The position numbers and the translations under genes are program-made. DNA of 64,000 bases from Mixta tenebrionis (GTDB taxonomy: Bacteria; Pseudomonadota; Gammaproteobacteria; Enterobacterales; Enterobacteriaceae). Position 1 is the stretch's first letter. Every line of letters starts with the position of its first letter. This document shows, in pieces, positions 1 to 9,150 of the stretch. The stretch covers positions 1 through 64,000 of the forward strand of contig NZ_VHQI01000002.1 of NCBI RefSeq assembly GCF_006517625.1. Reading direction: 5' to 3'. The notes beneath the pieces were generated by a model that did not search any database, had not been told where the DNA came from, and saw only the letters and a program-made list of their open reading frames with translations.

Positions 1-19
1 GTAGGGAACTGCCAGGCAT
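1..19 (+). rRNA. rrf: 5S rRNA, 3' end only
   Basis: The first 19 bases match the conserved 3' end of enterobacterial 5S rRNA (GTAGGGAACTGCCAGGCAT). The rest of the rrn operon lies to the left of the window. A strong terminator follows 15 bases later, and the next gene (yhdZ) is convergent. This is the same arrangement as the end of rrnD beside yhdZ in E. coli. Confidence 0.9.
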
Positions 20-33
20 CAAAACAACGACAG

Positions 34-60
34 AGCCTCAGCGAAAGCTGAGGCTTTTTC
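34..60 (+). terminator. rrn operon intrinsic terminator
   Basis: A perfect 8-bp stem, GCCTCAGC/GCTGAGGC, closes a GAAA tetraloop and is followed directly by TTTTT. It sits just after the 5S 3' end and ends the rRNA transcript. Confidence 0.93.
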
Positions 61-144
61 GTTTCCGGCGCATAAATTTATCAACGCTTTATATGAGCGG
101 TAATAAACCTGAACCGCCCCGGCGCCCGCCGGAGCAGCCAGCGG

Positions 145-900
145 CTAATGTATAATCTGTGACAGAAATTTGCGCGTACGCTCCGATTGCGGATGTGCAA
201 AGAACTCTTCCGGCGGCGCCTGTTCGACGATCTCTCCGCTATCCATAAATATCACCCGGTCGGCTACGGTGCGGGCGAAACCCATTTCATGGGTAACGCA
301 AAGCATTGTCATGCCATCTTCAGCCAGGCCAATCATTGTATCCAGCACTTCTTTAACCATTTCAGGATCGAGCGCAGACGTCGGCTCATCGAATAGCATA
401 ATTTTCGGTTTCATACAGAGTGAACGGGCAATGGCCACGCGCTGTTGTTGACCGCCAGAAAGCTGTCCTGGGAACTTATGCGCGTGTTCAGCAATACGCA
501 CCCGCTGTAGATAGTGCATCGCGAGCGCTTCCGCTTCCTTTCTGGCGATTTTACGCACCCAAAGCGGCGCCAGCGTGCAGTTTTGCAGCACGGTCAGGTG
601 GGGGAACAGATTAAAATGCTGAAAGACCATCCCCACTTCCGTGCGTACTTTCTCTATATTGCGCAAGTCCTCATTCAGGTGAATGCCGTCAACGACGATG
701 CGCCCTTGCTGATGTTCTTCCAGATGGTTAATACAGCGTATCGTGGTCGACTTCCCTGAGCCGGACGGACCGCATAGCACAATGCGTTCACGCGGTTTGA
801 CCGTCAGGTTAATATTCTTCAGCACGTGAAACTGACCGTACCATTTATTCACGTTTTCGAGCGTGATCATCGCTTCGGTGCTGTGCGTTGTGGATGACAT
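145..900 (-). CDS. yhdZ: amino-acid ABC transporter ATP-binding protein YhdZ
   Basis: This is the ATPase subunit of a polar amino-acid importer of the GlnQ/AapP family, 251 residues, acting on the cytoplasmic face of the permease pair. Walker A (GPSGSGKS, near residue 45), the ABC signature LSGGQQQR, Walker B (IMLFDEP) and the switch histidine (TH) are all present and intact. It is the last gene of the operon yhdW-yhdX-yhdY-yhdZ, 10 bp after yhdY, and converges with the rRNA operon. The substrate is not settled by sequence; the AapJQMP family takes broad L-amino acids. Family assignment is firm and the transported substrate is inferred. Confidence 0.95.
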   Translation of the reverse strand: MSSTTHSTEAMITLENVNKWYGQFHVLKNINLTVKPRERIVLCGPSGSGKSTTIRCINHLEEHQQGRIVVDGIHLNEDLRNIEKVRTEVGMVFQHFNLFPHLTVLQNCTLAPLWVRKIARKEAEALAMHYLQRVRIAEHAHKFPGQLSGGQQQRVAIARSLCMKPKIMLFDEPTSALDPEMVKEVLDTMIGLAEDGMTMLCVTHEMGFARTVADRVIFMDSGEIVEQAPPEEFFAHPQSERTRKFLSQIIH

Positions 901-910
901 AATGAGATCC

Positions 911-2014
911 TTAATAAGATTTACGCCCGGTGTGAAAACGCTTTTCCAGATAGTGGCTATAGCGCGACATGCTGAAACAGAAGATCCAGTAGATCAGCGC
1001 GGCGAATACGTAGCCTTCCGTCGACATCCCCAGCCACTCAGGATCGACGGTGGCCTGCTGCACGCTGCTGAAGAGATCGAACAGACCAATGATGATCACC
1101 AGGCTGGTATCTTTGAACAGCGCAATGATGGTATTAACCAGTCCGGGAATCGTGAGCTTCAGCGCCTGCGGCAGGATCACCAGCAGCTGGGTTTTCCAGT
1201 AGCCTAACGCCAGCGATTCCGCCGCCTCGGTTTGCCCTTTTGGCAGCGCCTGCAGACCGCCTCTGACCACTTCAGCGACATAGGCGGACTGGAACAAAAT
1301 AATGCCCGTCAGCGCCCTGACCAGCTTATCAATGCTGGTGCCTTCCGCCATAAACAGCGGCAGCATCACCGATGACATAAATAAAACGGTAATCAGCGGC
1401 ACCCCGCGCCAGAACTCAATAAAAATCGTTGCCAGCGTTCTGACTATCGGCATGGAAGAGCGTCGGCCCAGCGCCAGCAAAATGCCTAACGGCAGCGCGC
1501 CGGCGATGCCCACTGCCGCAATGATCAGCGTGAGAGTTAAACCGCCCCACTGCCGGGTTTCAACGCGCTCCAGCCCAAACAGCCCACCGTAGAGCATCAG
1601 CCAGACGAACAGCGGATAGATAACGGCCCAGGCGGCGATATAGCGTCCGCGCCGGGGCAGCTGGCGGATAAACATTGGGATAAGCGAAAGCAAGCCGACG
1701 ATCAGCGCCAGATTAATGCGCCAGCGTAGTTCATACGGATAGAGGCCATACATAAACTGACCAAAGCGCGCATGAATAAATACCCAGCAGGCTCCCTCTT
1801 TGGTGCAGTCGGCCCGACTGTCGCCCAGCCAGTTCGCCTGAAAAATCAGCCAGTTCAGCGCTGGCGGAATCGTCTGCCAGAACAGCCACAGGCACAGCAA
1901 GGTAAGCAAAGTATTAAACCAGCTGGAAAAAAGATTCTTGCGCATCCAGCGGGCAATGCGTATCGGCGCCCCGGTCGCTGCCGGAGAGAGATTATCAGTG
2001 GTGGCTGTTGTCAT
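911..2014 (-). CDS. yhdY: amino-acid ABC transporter permease YhdY
   Basis: Inner-membrane permease of the HisM/AapM family, 367 residues, the same length as in E. coli. A long N-terminal extension with extra membrane segments precedes the C-terminal transport domain. That domain contains the EAA-type coupling loop ([14 protein letters not shown], about residue 265) that contacts the ATPase YhdZ. It starts 11 bp after yhdX and ends 10 bp before yhdZ, so the three are translated from one message. It pairs with YhdX as a heterodimeric channel (family knowledge). Confidence 0.94.
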   Translation of the reverse strand: MTTATTDNLSPAATGAPIRIARWMRKNLFSSWFNTLLTLLCLWLFWQTIPPALNWLIFQANWLGDSRADCTKEGACWVFIHARFGQFMYGLYPYELRWRINLALIVGLLSLIPMFIRQLPRRGRYIAAWAVIYPLFVWLMLYGGLFGLERVETRQWGGLTLTLIIAAVGIAGALPLGILLALGRRSSMPIVRTLATIFIEFWRGVPLITVLFMSSVMLPLFMAEGTSIDKLVRALTGIILFQSAYVAEVVRGGLQALPKGQTEAAESLALGYWKTQLLVILPQALKLTIPGLVNTIIALFKDTSLVIIIGLFDLFSSVQQATVDPEWLGMSTEGYVFAALIYWIFCFSMSRYSHYLEKRFHTGRKSY

Positions 2015-2025
2015 ATTGCGTCCTT

Positions 2026-3204
2026 TTAACGCTCAACCAGCGCGATTTTGCGGTTGTAAATATTCATTAGCAGAGAAATCAGCAGGCTAATCGTCAGGTA
2101 GACCGCCATAGTAATGGCAATAGTTTCAATCGCCTGGCCGGTTTGATTCAGCACCGTTCCGGCAAACAGCGATACCATATCGGGGTAGCCGATAGCGGCG
2201 GCCAGCGAAGAGTTTTTAACGATATTCAGATACTGACTGGTTAGCGGTGGCACGATCACCCGCATCGCCTGCGGAATGATCACCTGGCGCAGCGTTACCG
2301 GCCCTGGTAGCCCCAGCGACATTGCCGCCTCATGCTGACCGTGCGGTACCGACTGAATGCCGGAGCGAATAACCTCAGCGATAAATGAAGAGGTATAAAC
2401 CGAAAGCGCCAGCGTTAGCGCTGCCAGCTCAGGTATCAGCGCGAAGCCGCCGCGAAAGTTAAAACCGCGCAGGGTGGGAACATCCCAGTGCATTGCCGCG
2501 CCGAACAGCAGGTGTGCGATGGCGGGAAACAGCAGCAGCATCGCCAGGGCGGCGGGCCAGCTACGGCGTAGCCGCCCGGTTTTCAGCTGGTAATAACGGT
2601 GATAGCGCAACAGCGCAACGGAGAGAGCGATCGCCAGCAGCAGCGCGATAATAAAAGGTACGCTTCCCGCGCTATATTCCGGCCAGGGAATATAGAGCCC
2701 ACGATTACTGATAAATGCCAGATCGAACGCGCTGATGGCCTGGCGCGGGCCTGGCAGATTACGCAGAACGGCGAAATACCAGAAGAAAATCTGTAGCAGC
2801 GGTGGAATGTTACGGAAGATCTCGATATAGACCGTGGAAATTTTACGCAGCAGCCAGTTATCAGAGAGGCGCGCCAGGCCGATAAACAGACCCAGCACCG
2901 AAGCGAACAGAATACAGAGGGCAGAAACCAGCAGCGTATTGGTTAACCCCACCAGAAAGACGCGGGCGTAGGTATCGCCTTCCGTGTAGTCGATAAGATG
3001 CTGCACAATACCAAAGCCAGCGTTGCGTTCCAGAAAACCAAAGCCGGAAGTGATGCCGCGGTTTGCCAGGTTGACCACGCTATTATGGATAAGATAGCCC
3101 ACTGCGGCTAACAGGATTACGACCGCGATAATCTGATAAAGCCAGGCGCGAACCGCCGGATTTGAGAATGAAAAATCCCTTTTCATGCCTGAAGGTTGCA
3201 GCAT
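2026..3204 (-). CDS. yhdX: amino-acid ABC transporter permease YhdX
   Basis: Second permease of the AapQ type, 392 residues. An N-terminal membrane anchor is followed by an internal hydrophilic and hydrophobic insertion and the C-terminal transport domain, with the EAA loop QHEAAMSLGLPG near residue 300. The start at 3204 gives MLQPSGMKRD; an in-frame ATG six codons later (3186) is also possible and would shorten the N-terminus slightly. It lies 66 bp downstream of the binding-protein gene. A strong hairpin fills that gap and probably separates high yhdW expression from lower permease expression. Confidence 0.94.
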   Translation of the reverse strand: MLQPSGMKRDFSFSNPAVRAWLYQIIAVVILLAAVGYLIHNSVVNLANRGITSGFGFLERNAGFGIVQHLIDYTEGDTYARVFLVGLTNTLLVSALCILFASVLGLFIGLARLSDNWLLRKISTVYIEIFRNIPPLLQIFFWYFAVLRNLPGPRQAISAFDLAFISNRGLYIPWPEYSAGSVPFIIALLLAIALSVALLRYHRYYQLKTGRLRRSWPAALAMLLLFPAIAHLLFGAAMHWDVPTLRGFNFRGGFALIPELAALTLALSVYTSSFIAEVIRSGIQSVPHGQHEAAMSLGLPGPVTLRQVIIPQAMRVIVPPLTSQYLNIVKNSSLAAAIGYPDMVSLFAGTVLNQTGQAIETIAITMAVYLTISLLISLLMNIYNRKIALVER

Positions 3205-3234
3205 GATAAACCTCGGTGACGAGAATACCGGCGT

Positions 3235-3254
3235 GGGCGCCGCAGCCGGCGCCC
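3235..3254. other. GC-rich intercistronic hairpin between yhdW and yhdX
   Basis: GGGCGCCG and CGGCGCCC form a perfect 8-bp stem around a CAGC loop in the 66-bp yhdW-yhdX gap. There is no T-run on either side, so it is unlikely to be a full terminator. Hairpins at this place in binding-protein operons commonly protect the upstream message and reduce downstream expression; that role here is inference. Confidence 0.6.
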
Positions 3255-3270
3255 GGTGTAATCACGGGGA

Positions 3271-4296
3271 TTAGCGCACGGGCGGCGCGTACTGAATGCC
3301 GCCATCTTTCCATAGCGCATTCTGGCCGCGAGAAATTTTCAGCGGGCTGTCTTTACCTACGTTGCGATCGAAACTCTCCTGATAGTTGCCGACCTGCTTG
3401 ATGATGTTATAGGCCCATTTGTTATTCAGCTTTAAATCCTTACCGAAATCGCCTTCAGCGCCCAGCAGATGGGCCATATCAGGCGTAGTCGGCTTAGCTG
3501 CCATCTGGTCTACGTTTTTGGAGCTGACGCCCATCTCTTCAGCATTCAGCATGGCGTAGAAAGACCATTTCACGATAGTAAACCACTCATCGTCGCCGCG
3601 ACGTACCAGCGGCCCCAGCGGCTCTTTTGAAATAACTTCCGGCAGTACAATAAACTCATCAGGCCTGCCTAACTTAATACGCAGCGCGTAAAGCTGTGAC
3701 TGGTCAGAGGCGAGCGTATCGCAGCGTCCGCTATCAAGCGCTTTGGCTGACTCATCCGAACGATCAAAGGTGACCGGGGTATACTGCATCTTATTGGCTT
3801 TAAAATAGTCCGCCACGTTCAGTTCGGTATCGGTGCCTGCCTGAATGCAAACGGTGGCGCCGTCCAGCTCTTTCGCGCTTTTCAGGCCCGCTTTGTTATG
3901 GGTAAGGAAACCGATGCCGTCATAGTAGTTCACGCCGGCAAACAGAAAGCCCATACCGCCATCGCGTGACGAGGTCCAGGTGGTGTTACGTGACAAAATA
4001 TCGACTTCGCCAGACTGTAACGCGGTAAAGCGCTCTTTGGCCGTCAGCGGCGTGTACTTAACCTTAGCGGCATCGCCAAAAATCGCGGCTGCGGTAGCCT
4101 GGCAGATATCCACGTCAAGGCCGGTAAATTTCCCGTTAGCGTCGGCGTAGGAGAAACCCGGCAGGCCGTCGCTAATGCCGCACTGTACAAAACCTTTCTT
4201 CTTAATTGCATCAAGCGTTGTTCCGGCATGGGCCTGGTTCGCCACAGCGAACAGCGACGCGACGGTTACCAAAGCGGAAAGCATCTTCTTATTCAT
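3271..4296 (-). CDS. yhdW: periplasmic amino-acid-binding protein YhdW
   Basis: Substrate-binding subunit of the YhdWXYZ importer, 341 residues, as in E. coli. A Sec signal peptide (MNKKMLSALVTVASLFAVA, cleaved after NQAHA near residue 24) precedes a type-2 periplasmic binding fold. The family pattern is visible (GFSYADANGKFTGLDVDIC near residue 48, then an RDGGMGFL segment). It is the first gene of the operon, downstream of a sigma-54 type promoter at 4389-4404. The exact ligand cannot be read from sequence; homologues (AapJ) bind many L-amino acids. Confidence 0.94.
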   Translation of the reverse strand: MNKKMLSALVTVASLFAVANQAHAGTTLDAIKKKGFVQCGISDGLPGFSYADANGKFTGLDVDICQATAAAIFGDAAKVKYTPLTAKERFTALQSGEVDILSRNTTWTSSRDGGMGFLFAGVNYYDGIGFLTHNKAGLKSAKELDGATVCIQAGTDTELNVADYFKANKMQYTPVTFDRSDESAKALDSGRCDTLASDQSQLYALRIKLGRPDEFIVLPEVISKEPLGPLVRRGDDEWFTIVKWSFYAMLNAEEMGVSSKNVDQMAAKPTTPDMAHLLGAEGDFGKDLKLNNKWAYNIIKQVGNYQESFDRNVGKDSPLKISRGQNALWKDGGIQYAPPVR

Positions 4297-4388
4297 ACAT
4301 TATCCTGTGTGGCATGGGCGTTATTGTTGTGTGACGAGCGCGCGGAGATGCGCTTTTCCTGTCTGCGGCGGTCAGCCATCCATCACTC

Positions 4389-4404
4389 TGCAAAGAAGGT
4401 GCCA
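4389..4404 (-). promoter_or_regulatory. sigma-54 promoter for yhdWXYZ
   Basis: On the minus strand the sequence reads TGGCAC-CTTCT-TTGCA, an exact match to the RpoN consensus TGGCAC-N5-TTGCW with correct spacing. Transcription would start about 12 bases downstream, near 4378, giving a leader of about 80 bases before yhdW. Nitrogen (Ntr) control of yhdWXYZ is reported in E. coli, which fits. Confidence 0.88.
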
Positions 4405-4477
4405 GAGTGGTAGATTCCTGAATTAGGGGAAGAGAGTAGTAATAACTTAAGGTAACTGGATAGTTTGGCTACTATCG

Positions 4478-4494
4478 CGCACCAGTATGATGCA
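4478..4494. promoter_or_regulatory. NtrC-like enhancer site upstream of the sigma-54 promoter
   Basis: CGCACCAGTATGATGCA closely matches the NtrC dyad TGCACC-N4/5-GGTGCA, with a mismatch in each arm. Its centre is about 108 bases upstream of the predicted start, a normal NtrC enhancer distance. A weaker half-matching copy ending in GTGTGCA lies at about 4508-4524. Confidence 0.6.
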
Positions 4495-4586
4495 GCGTAA
4501 GTCGACGCGATCACAAAGTGTGCAATGCGATTTTTTCCATTGCGACAATGTGAGCTGGCGCGCGTTAAGTGCAGCGATGTCAGGGC

Positions 4587-4620
4587 GAAAAAAAGCCCGT
4601 CGGTTCGGCAACGGACGGGC
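4587..4620 (-). terminator. intrinsic terminator of lpxP
   Basis: GCCCGTC and GACGGGC pair across a 12-base loop. Read on the minus strand, the stem is followed by eight T residues. It lies 16 bases after the lpxP stop codon. Confidence 0.88.
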
Positions 4621-4636
4621 GGGCAGGGAAGCCGGC

Positions 4637-5557
4637 TTAATAAAGCGAGGCGGCGCCGGTCGGGCGCGTTTTAAAGCGGCGGTGCAGCCATAAATACTGG
4701 CTGGGCGCACGCAGGATTTCCCGCTCGATAATTTTATTCATATAGGCGGCGGCGGCCTGCTCATCGTCCAGCGGATAATCTTCCAGCTGTGGCTGAATCA
4801 CCAGCTCATAGCCCTGGCCGCGCTCTTTACGAATCAGCACCACGGTAATCATTGCCGGGCGCGCCAGACGGGCCAGCATAAAGGTGCCGCTGGTAGTCGC
4901 CGCCTGAGGTACGGCAAACAGCGGAGCGAACACGCTGCCTTTTGGGCCGTAGTCCTGATCCGGAGCAAACCATACCGCTTCGCCCTGCTTCAGGGCTTTT
5001 ACCATACCGCGCAGATCGCGCCGATCGATCATCGCTTTATTTGAGCGGGTGCGGCCTTTCGTTTGTACCCACTCCATCAGCTTACTGTTGTGGGGACGGT
5101 ACATCGCCATCATCGGCTGACACAGCCCCATAGTACGCCCGCCCAGCTCCAGCGACATAAAATGCACGCCGATAATCAGCGCGCCGCGCTTGTTTTGCTG
5201 TGCCGCCTGCAGATTATGCAGGCCGTTAACGGTAAACCAGCGTTTGACGCGGCTGTCCGGCCAGAACCAGGCCATGCCGGTTTCCATCAGGCCCATGCCC
5301 AATGATTCAAAATTATGTACGATGCGCTGCTCCAGTTCGTAAGAGCTGAGATCCGGAAAACAGAGTTCAAGGTTACGGCGCGTGATACGTACCCGCCGCG
5401 GCAGAAAACGCATTGAGGTACGCCCCAGCCAGACGCCCAGACGTTCGATTACCGGGAAGGGAAGCTGTACCAGCAGGAATAAAACGATAAGACCGAACCA
5501 GTTCAACCAATAGCGGGGATGCAGCAGAGCGATACTAAATTGTGGCGATGATTTCAT
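4637..5557 (-). CDS. lpxP: LpxP-type Kdo2-lipid IVA acyltransferase
   Basis: Inner-membrane late acyltransferase of lipid A biosynthesis, 306 residues. It carries an N-terminal membrane anchor (about 17-40) and the catalytic HX4E motif at His132/Glu137 (VHFMSLELGG). Sequence around the active site (MGLCQPMMA, YRPHN, LMEWVQT, WFAPDQDYG) resembles E. coli LpxP (cold-induced palmitoleoyltransferase) more than LpxL. I chose ATG at 5557, which follows GTGAGAG and gives the E. coli length; a GTG three codons upstream is the alternative. In E. coli lpxP lies elsewhere, so its place beside fis is lineage-specific. LpxL rather than LpxP specificity cannot be excluded. Confidence 0.85.
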   Translation of the reverse strand: MKSSPQFSIALLHPRYWLNWFGLIVLFLLVQLPFPVIERLGVWLGRTSMRFLPRRVRITRRNLELCFPDLSSYELEQRIVHNFESLGMGLMETGMAWFWPDSRVKRWFTVNGLHNLQAAQQNKRGALIIGVHFMSLELGGRTMGLCQPMMAMYRPHNSKLMEWVQTKGRTRSNKAMIDRRDLRGMVKALKQGEAVWFAPDQDYGPKGSVFAPLFAVPQAATTSGTFMLARLARPAMITVVLIRKERGQGYELVIQPQLEDYPLDDEQAAAAYMNKIIEREILRAPSQYLWLHRRFKTRPTGAASLY

Positions 5558-5715
5558 GACTCTCACTTATGCAATAAAGAAGGATGTAGCGCATAATGAT
5601 GTCAAGCGGGTTTCAATCAATCGCGGTACAGATTCTCAGACAGCGGTAGGGCGGAGAAGTTGGGCAGGAAAACCTAACTTTACAAAAAAGCTATAAAAAT
5701 TAAGATCCAGCCATT

Positions 5716-5748
5716 AAAAAAGGCGCATCCCGAAGGAGCGCCTTTTTT
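5716..5748. terminator. bidirectional terminator after fis
   Basis: AAAAAAGGCGC and GCGCCTTTTTT form an 11-bp stem with an 11-base loop, so there is a U-run in either direction. It lies 14 bases after the fis stop codon. Confidence 0.93.
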
Positions 5749-5761
5749 ACGGCGGTGAGGA

Positions 5762-6058
5762 TTAGTTCATACCGTATTTTTTCAGTTTCTTACGCAGCGT
5801 ACCGCGGTTGATGCCCATCATCAGGGCTGCACGGGTCTGGTTGCCACGGGTATATTGCATCACCATGTCCAACAGAGGCTGCTCTACTTCAGCCAGTACC
5901 AGCTCATACAGGTCATTCACATCCTGACCATTCAGTTGAGCAAAATAGTTCTTCAGTGCCTGTTTTACCGAATCACGCAGCGGCTTTTGCGTTACCTGAT
6001 CCTGTGAGTTAACGGTAGAAACGGTCAGTACGTCAGAATTTACGCGTTGTTCGAACAT
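5762..6058 (-). CDS. fis: DNA-binding protein Fis
   Basis: Nucleoid-associated factor for inversion stimulation, 98 residues, as far as I can recall identical to the E. coli protein. The N-terminal beta-hairpin arms (1-26) act in recombinase stimulation. The C-terminal helix-turn-helix (about 74-95, ending [14 protein letters not shown]) binds degenerate AT-rich sites. It activates rRNA promoters and organises DNA supercoiling in fast growth. It is co-transcribed behind dusB with a 24-bp gap and ends at a strong terminator. Confidence 0.98.
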
Positions 6059-6082
6059 AGTTCTGTCAGCTCTTTATTTCGT

Positions 6083-7048
6083 TTACGCAAGTTTTTCGAA
6101 GTATGCCTCCAACGCCTCCAGCTGTTCGCTGGCATCCTCTATGGCGTTGAATGTGCGCCGAAACTGGTCGTTCGGGGCGTGCTCCTGGAGATACCAGGAG
6201 ACGTGTTTTCGTGCAATACGGTATCCCTTGCCGTGACCGTAAAAGTCGTGCAGTTCCCGTATATGCGCGATGAGCAAGCGCTTCACTTCTGCCAGCGGCA
6301 TGGGTGGGAGCAACTCCCCAGTGTCCAGATAATGCTGGATTTCCCGGAAGATCCACGGTCTTCCCTGAGCGGCACGGCCTATCATCAGGGCATCAGCCCC
6401 CGTATAGTCGAGCACCGCCCTGGCCTTGTGCGGGTCAGTAATGTCTCCGTTCGCGATAACCGGAATGGAAACGTTCTGCTTAACTGTCCGAATGCTGTCG
6501 TATTCAGCATTGCCGTTGAACAAACAGGCGCGGGTACGTCCATGAATGGTCAGGGCCTGGATACCACAACGTTCAGCCAATTGGGCAATTTCAGTGCAAT
6601 TACGATTTTCTTTATCCCAGCCGGTACGTATCTTTAAGGTCACCGGTACCTCTACGGCATTCACCACCGCGGTAAGAATACTTTTCACCACGTCGGGATA
6701 CTGCAGCAGTGCGGAGCCGGCCATCTTACGATTCACCTTCTTTGCCGGGCAGCCCATGTTGATATCAATAACCTGCGCGCCGGACGCTACGTTAATGCGC
6801 GCCGCTTCGGCCATATCATCAGGATCGCAACCGGCAATCTGCACGGCGCGAATTCCGGGCTCGTCACTGTATACCATACGCAAACGAGATTTATCGCTGG
6901 CCCAAACCTCCGGGTTCGACGACATCATCTCAGAAACGGTCATTCCGGCTCCCATCTGATAGCAGAGCGTTCTGAAAGGCCTGTCGGTAATACCGGCCAT
7001 CGGAGCGGCTATCAATCGGTTACGGAGCTGGTGTTGTCCTATGCGCAT
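6083..7048 (-). CDS. dusB: tRNA-dihydrouridine synthase B
   Basis: FMN-dependent enzyme that reduces U17 of tRNAs to dihydrouridine, 321 residues. It has a TIM barrel with the N-terminal [13 protein letters not shown] signature, the catalytic cysteine in NMGCPAKKV (about residue 100) and the FMN-phosphate region [11 protein letters not shown]. The start at 7048 ([10 protein letters not shown]) matches E. coli exactly. A further upstream ATG at 7096 would add 16 residues but would place the start codon inside the promoter. It is the first gene of the dusB-fis operon. Confidence 0.96.
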   Translation of the reverse strand: MRIGQHQLRNRLIAAPMAGITDRPFRTLCYQMGAGMTVSEMMSSNPEVWASDKSRLRMVYSDEPGIRAVQIAGCDPDDMAEAARINVASGAQVIDINMGCPAKKVNRKMAGSALLQYPDVVKSILTAVVNAVEVPVTLKIRTGWDKENRNCTEIAQLAERCGIQALTIHGRTRACLFNGNAEYDSIRTVKQNVSIPVIANGDITDPHKARAVLDYTGADALMIGRAAQGRPWIFREIQHYLDTGELLPPMPLAEVKRLLIAHIRELHDFYGHGKGYRIARKHVSWYLQEHAPNDQFRRTFNAIEDASEQLEALEAYFEKLA

Positions 7049-7085
7049 GAAAAAGAAGTGACCATATCTACTCGCAAGGCGGCGT

Positions 7086-7114
7086 ATATTACGCATTTTT
7101 TACCGAAGATGAAA
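7086..7114 (-). promoter_or_regulatory. dusB-fis promoter
   Basis: The minus strand reads TTTCAT-N17-TAATAT followed by ACGCCGCC, the GC-rich discriminator typical of the growth-rate-controlled fis promoter; it is nearly identical to the E. coli element as I recall it. The AT-rich block at about 7190-7255 upstream is the likely place for Fis binding. Confidence 0.8.
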
Positions 7115-7340
7115 GGCCAAACTTTGAACAATCAGCGGGTAAAAATCATGGAAATGTAGGCTACTGTTCGTTCAATAAAATAATTTTCTTATAAAACAAA
7201 CAATTAAAAATATAAGCTGAAATTGTGAGCAAAGATTTTTCTTAATTTGTGATCGTTGCCGCACTCTAAAAGGTACTTTCAGACGCGCAAAACCGGGCAT
7301 ACGTCGGTATTCACGCGCCTGTGAAGGCAGAGAACTGCCG

Positions 7341-8075
7341 TTAGTGGACGATTTGTCGACCGTTCAGCGGCTGCAGCGGACGGTTATTGGAGTGGCGCAG
7401 CGCCTCAGTAAAACGCTTCAGCTGCGCTTCAGACGCTTCCACCGGCTGCTTCATCACCAGCCAGATAACGCCTTCGCTACAGGGAGGCGTAGTGAGCGAG
7501 CCGCTGAAGCGATAATAGTGCTTATCCTGCGGGAAAAGCGATTCCAGCGCGAACTTCTGGTTTACCGGCTTTTCCTGATTCTCCTGCTGCGGCAGTACGT
7601 TAAGAATGGTTTCCAGCGCGGGATTGGCTTTCCCCGGCACCAGCATTACCGCAATAACGGCCAGATCGTCTTCACTGTTGGCATGGACAAAATGGATCTC
7701 AACCGGGAAGCTTTGCCCGTTGATATGGTTTTCGCTGGGCGAATGGAAATGGAACTGCTTTAACGCCCAGCGCTGCTCGTCCAGTTTGAAATCATCTTCA
7801 TCTTCAACGGCGATCTGGATAGTGTGCCCGTTGTTAACGATGGTTTTAGCATGAGTGGTAAAGTTAAGTTCTAACGGCGGCAGATTGCCTGCCACGGGGT
7901 TTTTGATATCAATCGGCGACTGATACTTGCCGTTTTTACAGACCTGCCATTGCTTATTGAGCTCGCCCCAGTGTTCAGGCGAGGTCTGGCCTTCATATGA
8001 CCAGTGATTTTCCGCGGCTGCTGACGTGGTCCATGCCAGCAGCAAGCCCAGTAGTGCAGTTGATTTATTTCGCAT
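7341..8075 (-). CDS. cah: periplasmic alpha-carbonic anhydrase
   Basis: Alpha-class carbonic anhydrase that interconverts CO2 and bicarbonate in the periplasm, 244 residues. A signal peptide (1-21, cleavage after TSAAA) precedes the mature enzyme. The zinc ligands are visible as His109 and His111 (FHFHSPSENH) and His128 (VEIHFVH). A Cys46-Cys pair with TTPPCSEG near residue 196 probably forms the conserved disulfide. It stands alone between dusB and prmA, where E. coli has no gene, so it is an insertion relative to that backbone. No regulatory site was recognised. Confidence 0.92.
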   Translation of the reverse strand: MRNKSTALLGLLLAWTTSAAAENHWSYEGQTSPEHWGELNKQWQVCKNGKYQSPIDIKNPVAGNLPPLELNFTTHAKTIVNNGHTIQIAVEDEDDFKLDEQRWALKQFHFHSPSENHINGQSFPVEIHFVHANSEDDLAVIAVMLVPGKANPALETILNVLPQQENQEKPVNQKFALESLFPQDKHYYRFSGSLTTPPCSEGVIWLVMKQPVEASEAQLKRFTEALRHSNNRPLQPLNGRQIVH

Positions 8076-8208
8076 CCTGATATTCCTTATTTGGATTAGT
8101 ACGGGCGTCTTGTGCGCCTTGGTGATTAAAGCGATAACGCCTTAATTGTTAGGGATAGTACAAAAAATAATCGTCCCTGAATTAATAGAAAAGCGGAAAA
8201 GGGAAATG

Positions 8209-8237
8209 GCGCGCTACGATAGCGGCTCGTAGCGCGC
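8209..8237 (-). terminator. hairpin terminator after prmA
   Basis: A perfect 11-bp inverted repeat (GCGCGCTACGA/TCGTAGCGCGC) with a 7-base loop lies 17 bases beyond the prmA stop codon. The following minus-strand CATTTCCCTTTT is a weak U-tract, so termination may be partial. Confidence 0.6.
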
Positions 8238-8253
8238 GTCAGGATGGAGAACG

Positions 8254-9135
8254 TTAACGGCAAACGCCGGTAATACGGCACCACTCCTCTTTTTCCACTA
8301 CCGGATCGAGCGCGAAGCGTTCTGCATAGGCTTCACATACGCTTTCGGCCTGGCTGGCGAGAATACCGGAAAGCCCCAGGTATCCGCCGCTTTTCGGCAG
8401 CGCGCTAATCTGCGGCGCCAGCTCGCGCAGCGGGCCGGCGAGGATATTCGCCACCACCACATCAGCGCTGAGATTTTCCGGCTGCTGGTGGGGCAAATAG
8501 AGCGCCAGCCGATCGGCAACGCCGTTGCGCTGCGCATTGTCACGGCTGGCCTGGATCGCCTGCGGATCGATATCGATGCCGATTGCCTGAGCGGCGCCGA
8601 GCTTCAGCGCGGCGATAGCCAGGATGCCGGAACCACAGCCAAAATCGATCACCGTTTTGCCCTGCAGATCCAGGCCGTCCAGCCAGCTCAGGCAGAGCGC
8701 GGTGGTGGGATGCGTGCCGGTACCGAAGGCCAGACCCGGATCGAGCATCACGTTCACCGCATCGGGATCGGGCACATCGCGCCAGCTGGGGCAGATCCAC
8801 AGCCGCTGACCAAAGCGCATTGGATGAAAATTCTCCATCCATTCGCGTTCCCAGTCCTTATCCTCGATCTGTTCGATCTTATGACGAAAGCCCTGTCCGA
8901 GCAGCGGATCCTGCTCCAGCAGGCTGACGATCTCCGCCATATCCGTTTCCGCATCGAACAGGCCGATAGCGTCGGTATCGCCCCACAGGCGCGTCTCGCC
9001 CGGCAGCGGCTCAAAAACCGGCGTATCGTGCGTATCCTGGAAGGTTACCGACACGGCACCCTGTTCCATTAACAGGTCACCCAGCGCTTCTGCATCCGCG
9101 CCGGTAGTATTGATCTTAATTTGTATCCAGGGCAT
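8254..9135 (-). CDS. prmA: ribosomal protein L11 methyltransferase
   Basis: SAM-dependent enzyme that trimethylates ribosomal protein L11, 293 residues. The N-terminal alpha/beta substrate-recognition domain (1-55) is linked to a Rossmann methyltransferase domain. SAM motif I is [12 protein letters not shown] near residue 163, and the NPPY-like post-motif is replaced by VVANILAGP, as in the family. It lies 15 bp after panF and ends at a strong hairpin, completing the yhdT-panF-prmA transcription unit. Confidence 0.96.
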   Translation of the reverse strand: MPWIQIKINTTGADAEALGDLLMEQGAVSVTFQDTHDTPVFEPLPGETRLWGDTDAIGLFDAETDMAEIVSLLEQDPLLGQGFRHKIEQIEDKDWEREWMENFHPMRFGQRLWICPSWRDVPDPDAVNVMLDPGLAFGTGTHPTTALCLSWLDGLDLQGKTVIDFGCGSGILAIAALKLGAAQAIGIDIDPQAIQASRDNAQRNGVADRLALYLPHQQPENLSADVVVANILAGPLRELAPQISALPKSGGYLGLSGILASQAESVCEAYAERFALDPVVEKEEWCRITGVCR

Positions 9136-9150
9136 AGCAATTCTCTTTAT

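Larger units (their letters stand above)
4297..4636. other. 340-bp intergenic region yhdW-lpxP
   Basis: Gene-free stretch holding the yhdW leader, the sigma-54 promoter, the NtrC-like site and, at its far end, the lpxP terminator. No additional coding sequence is convincing here. Confidence 0.7.
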
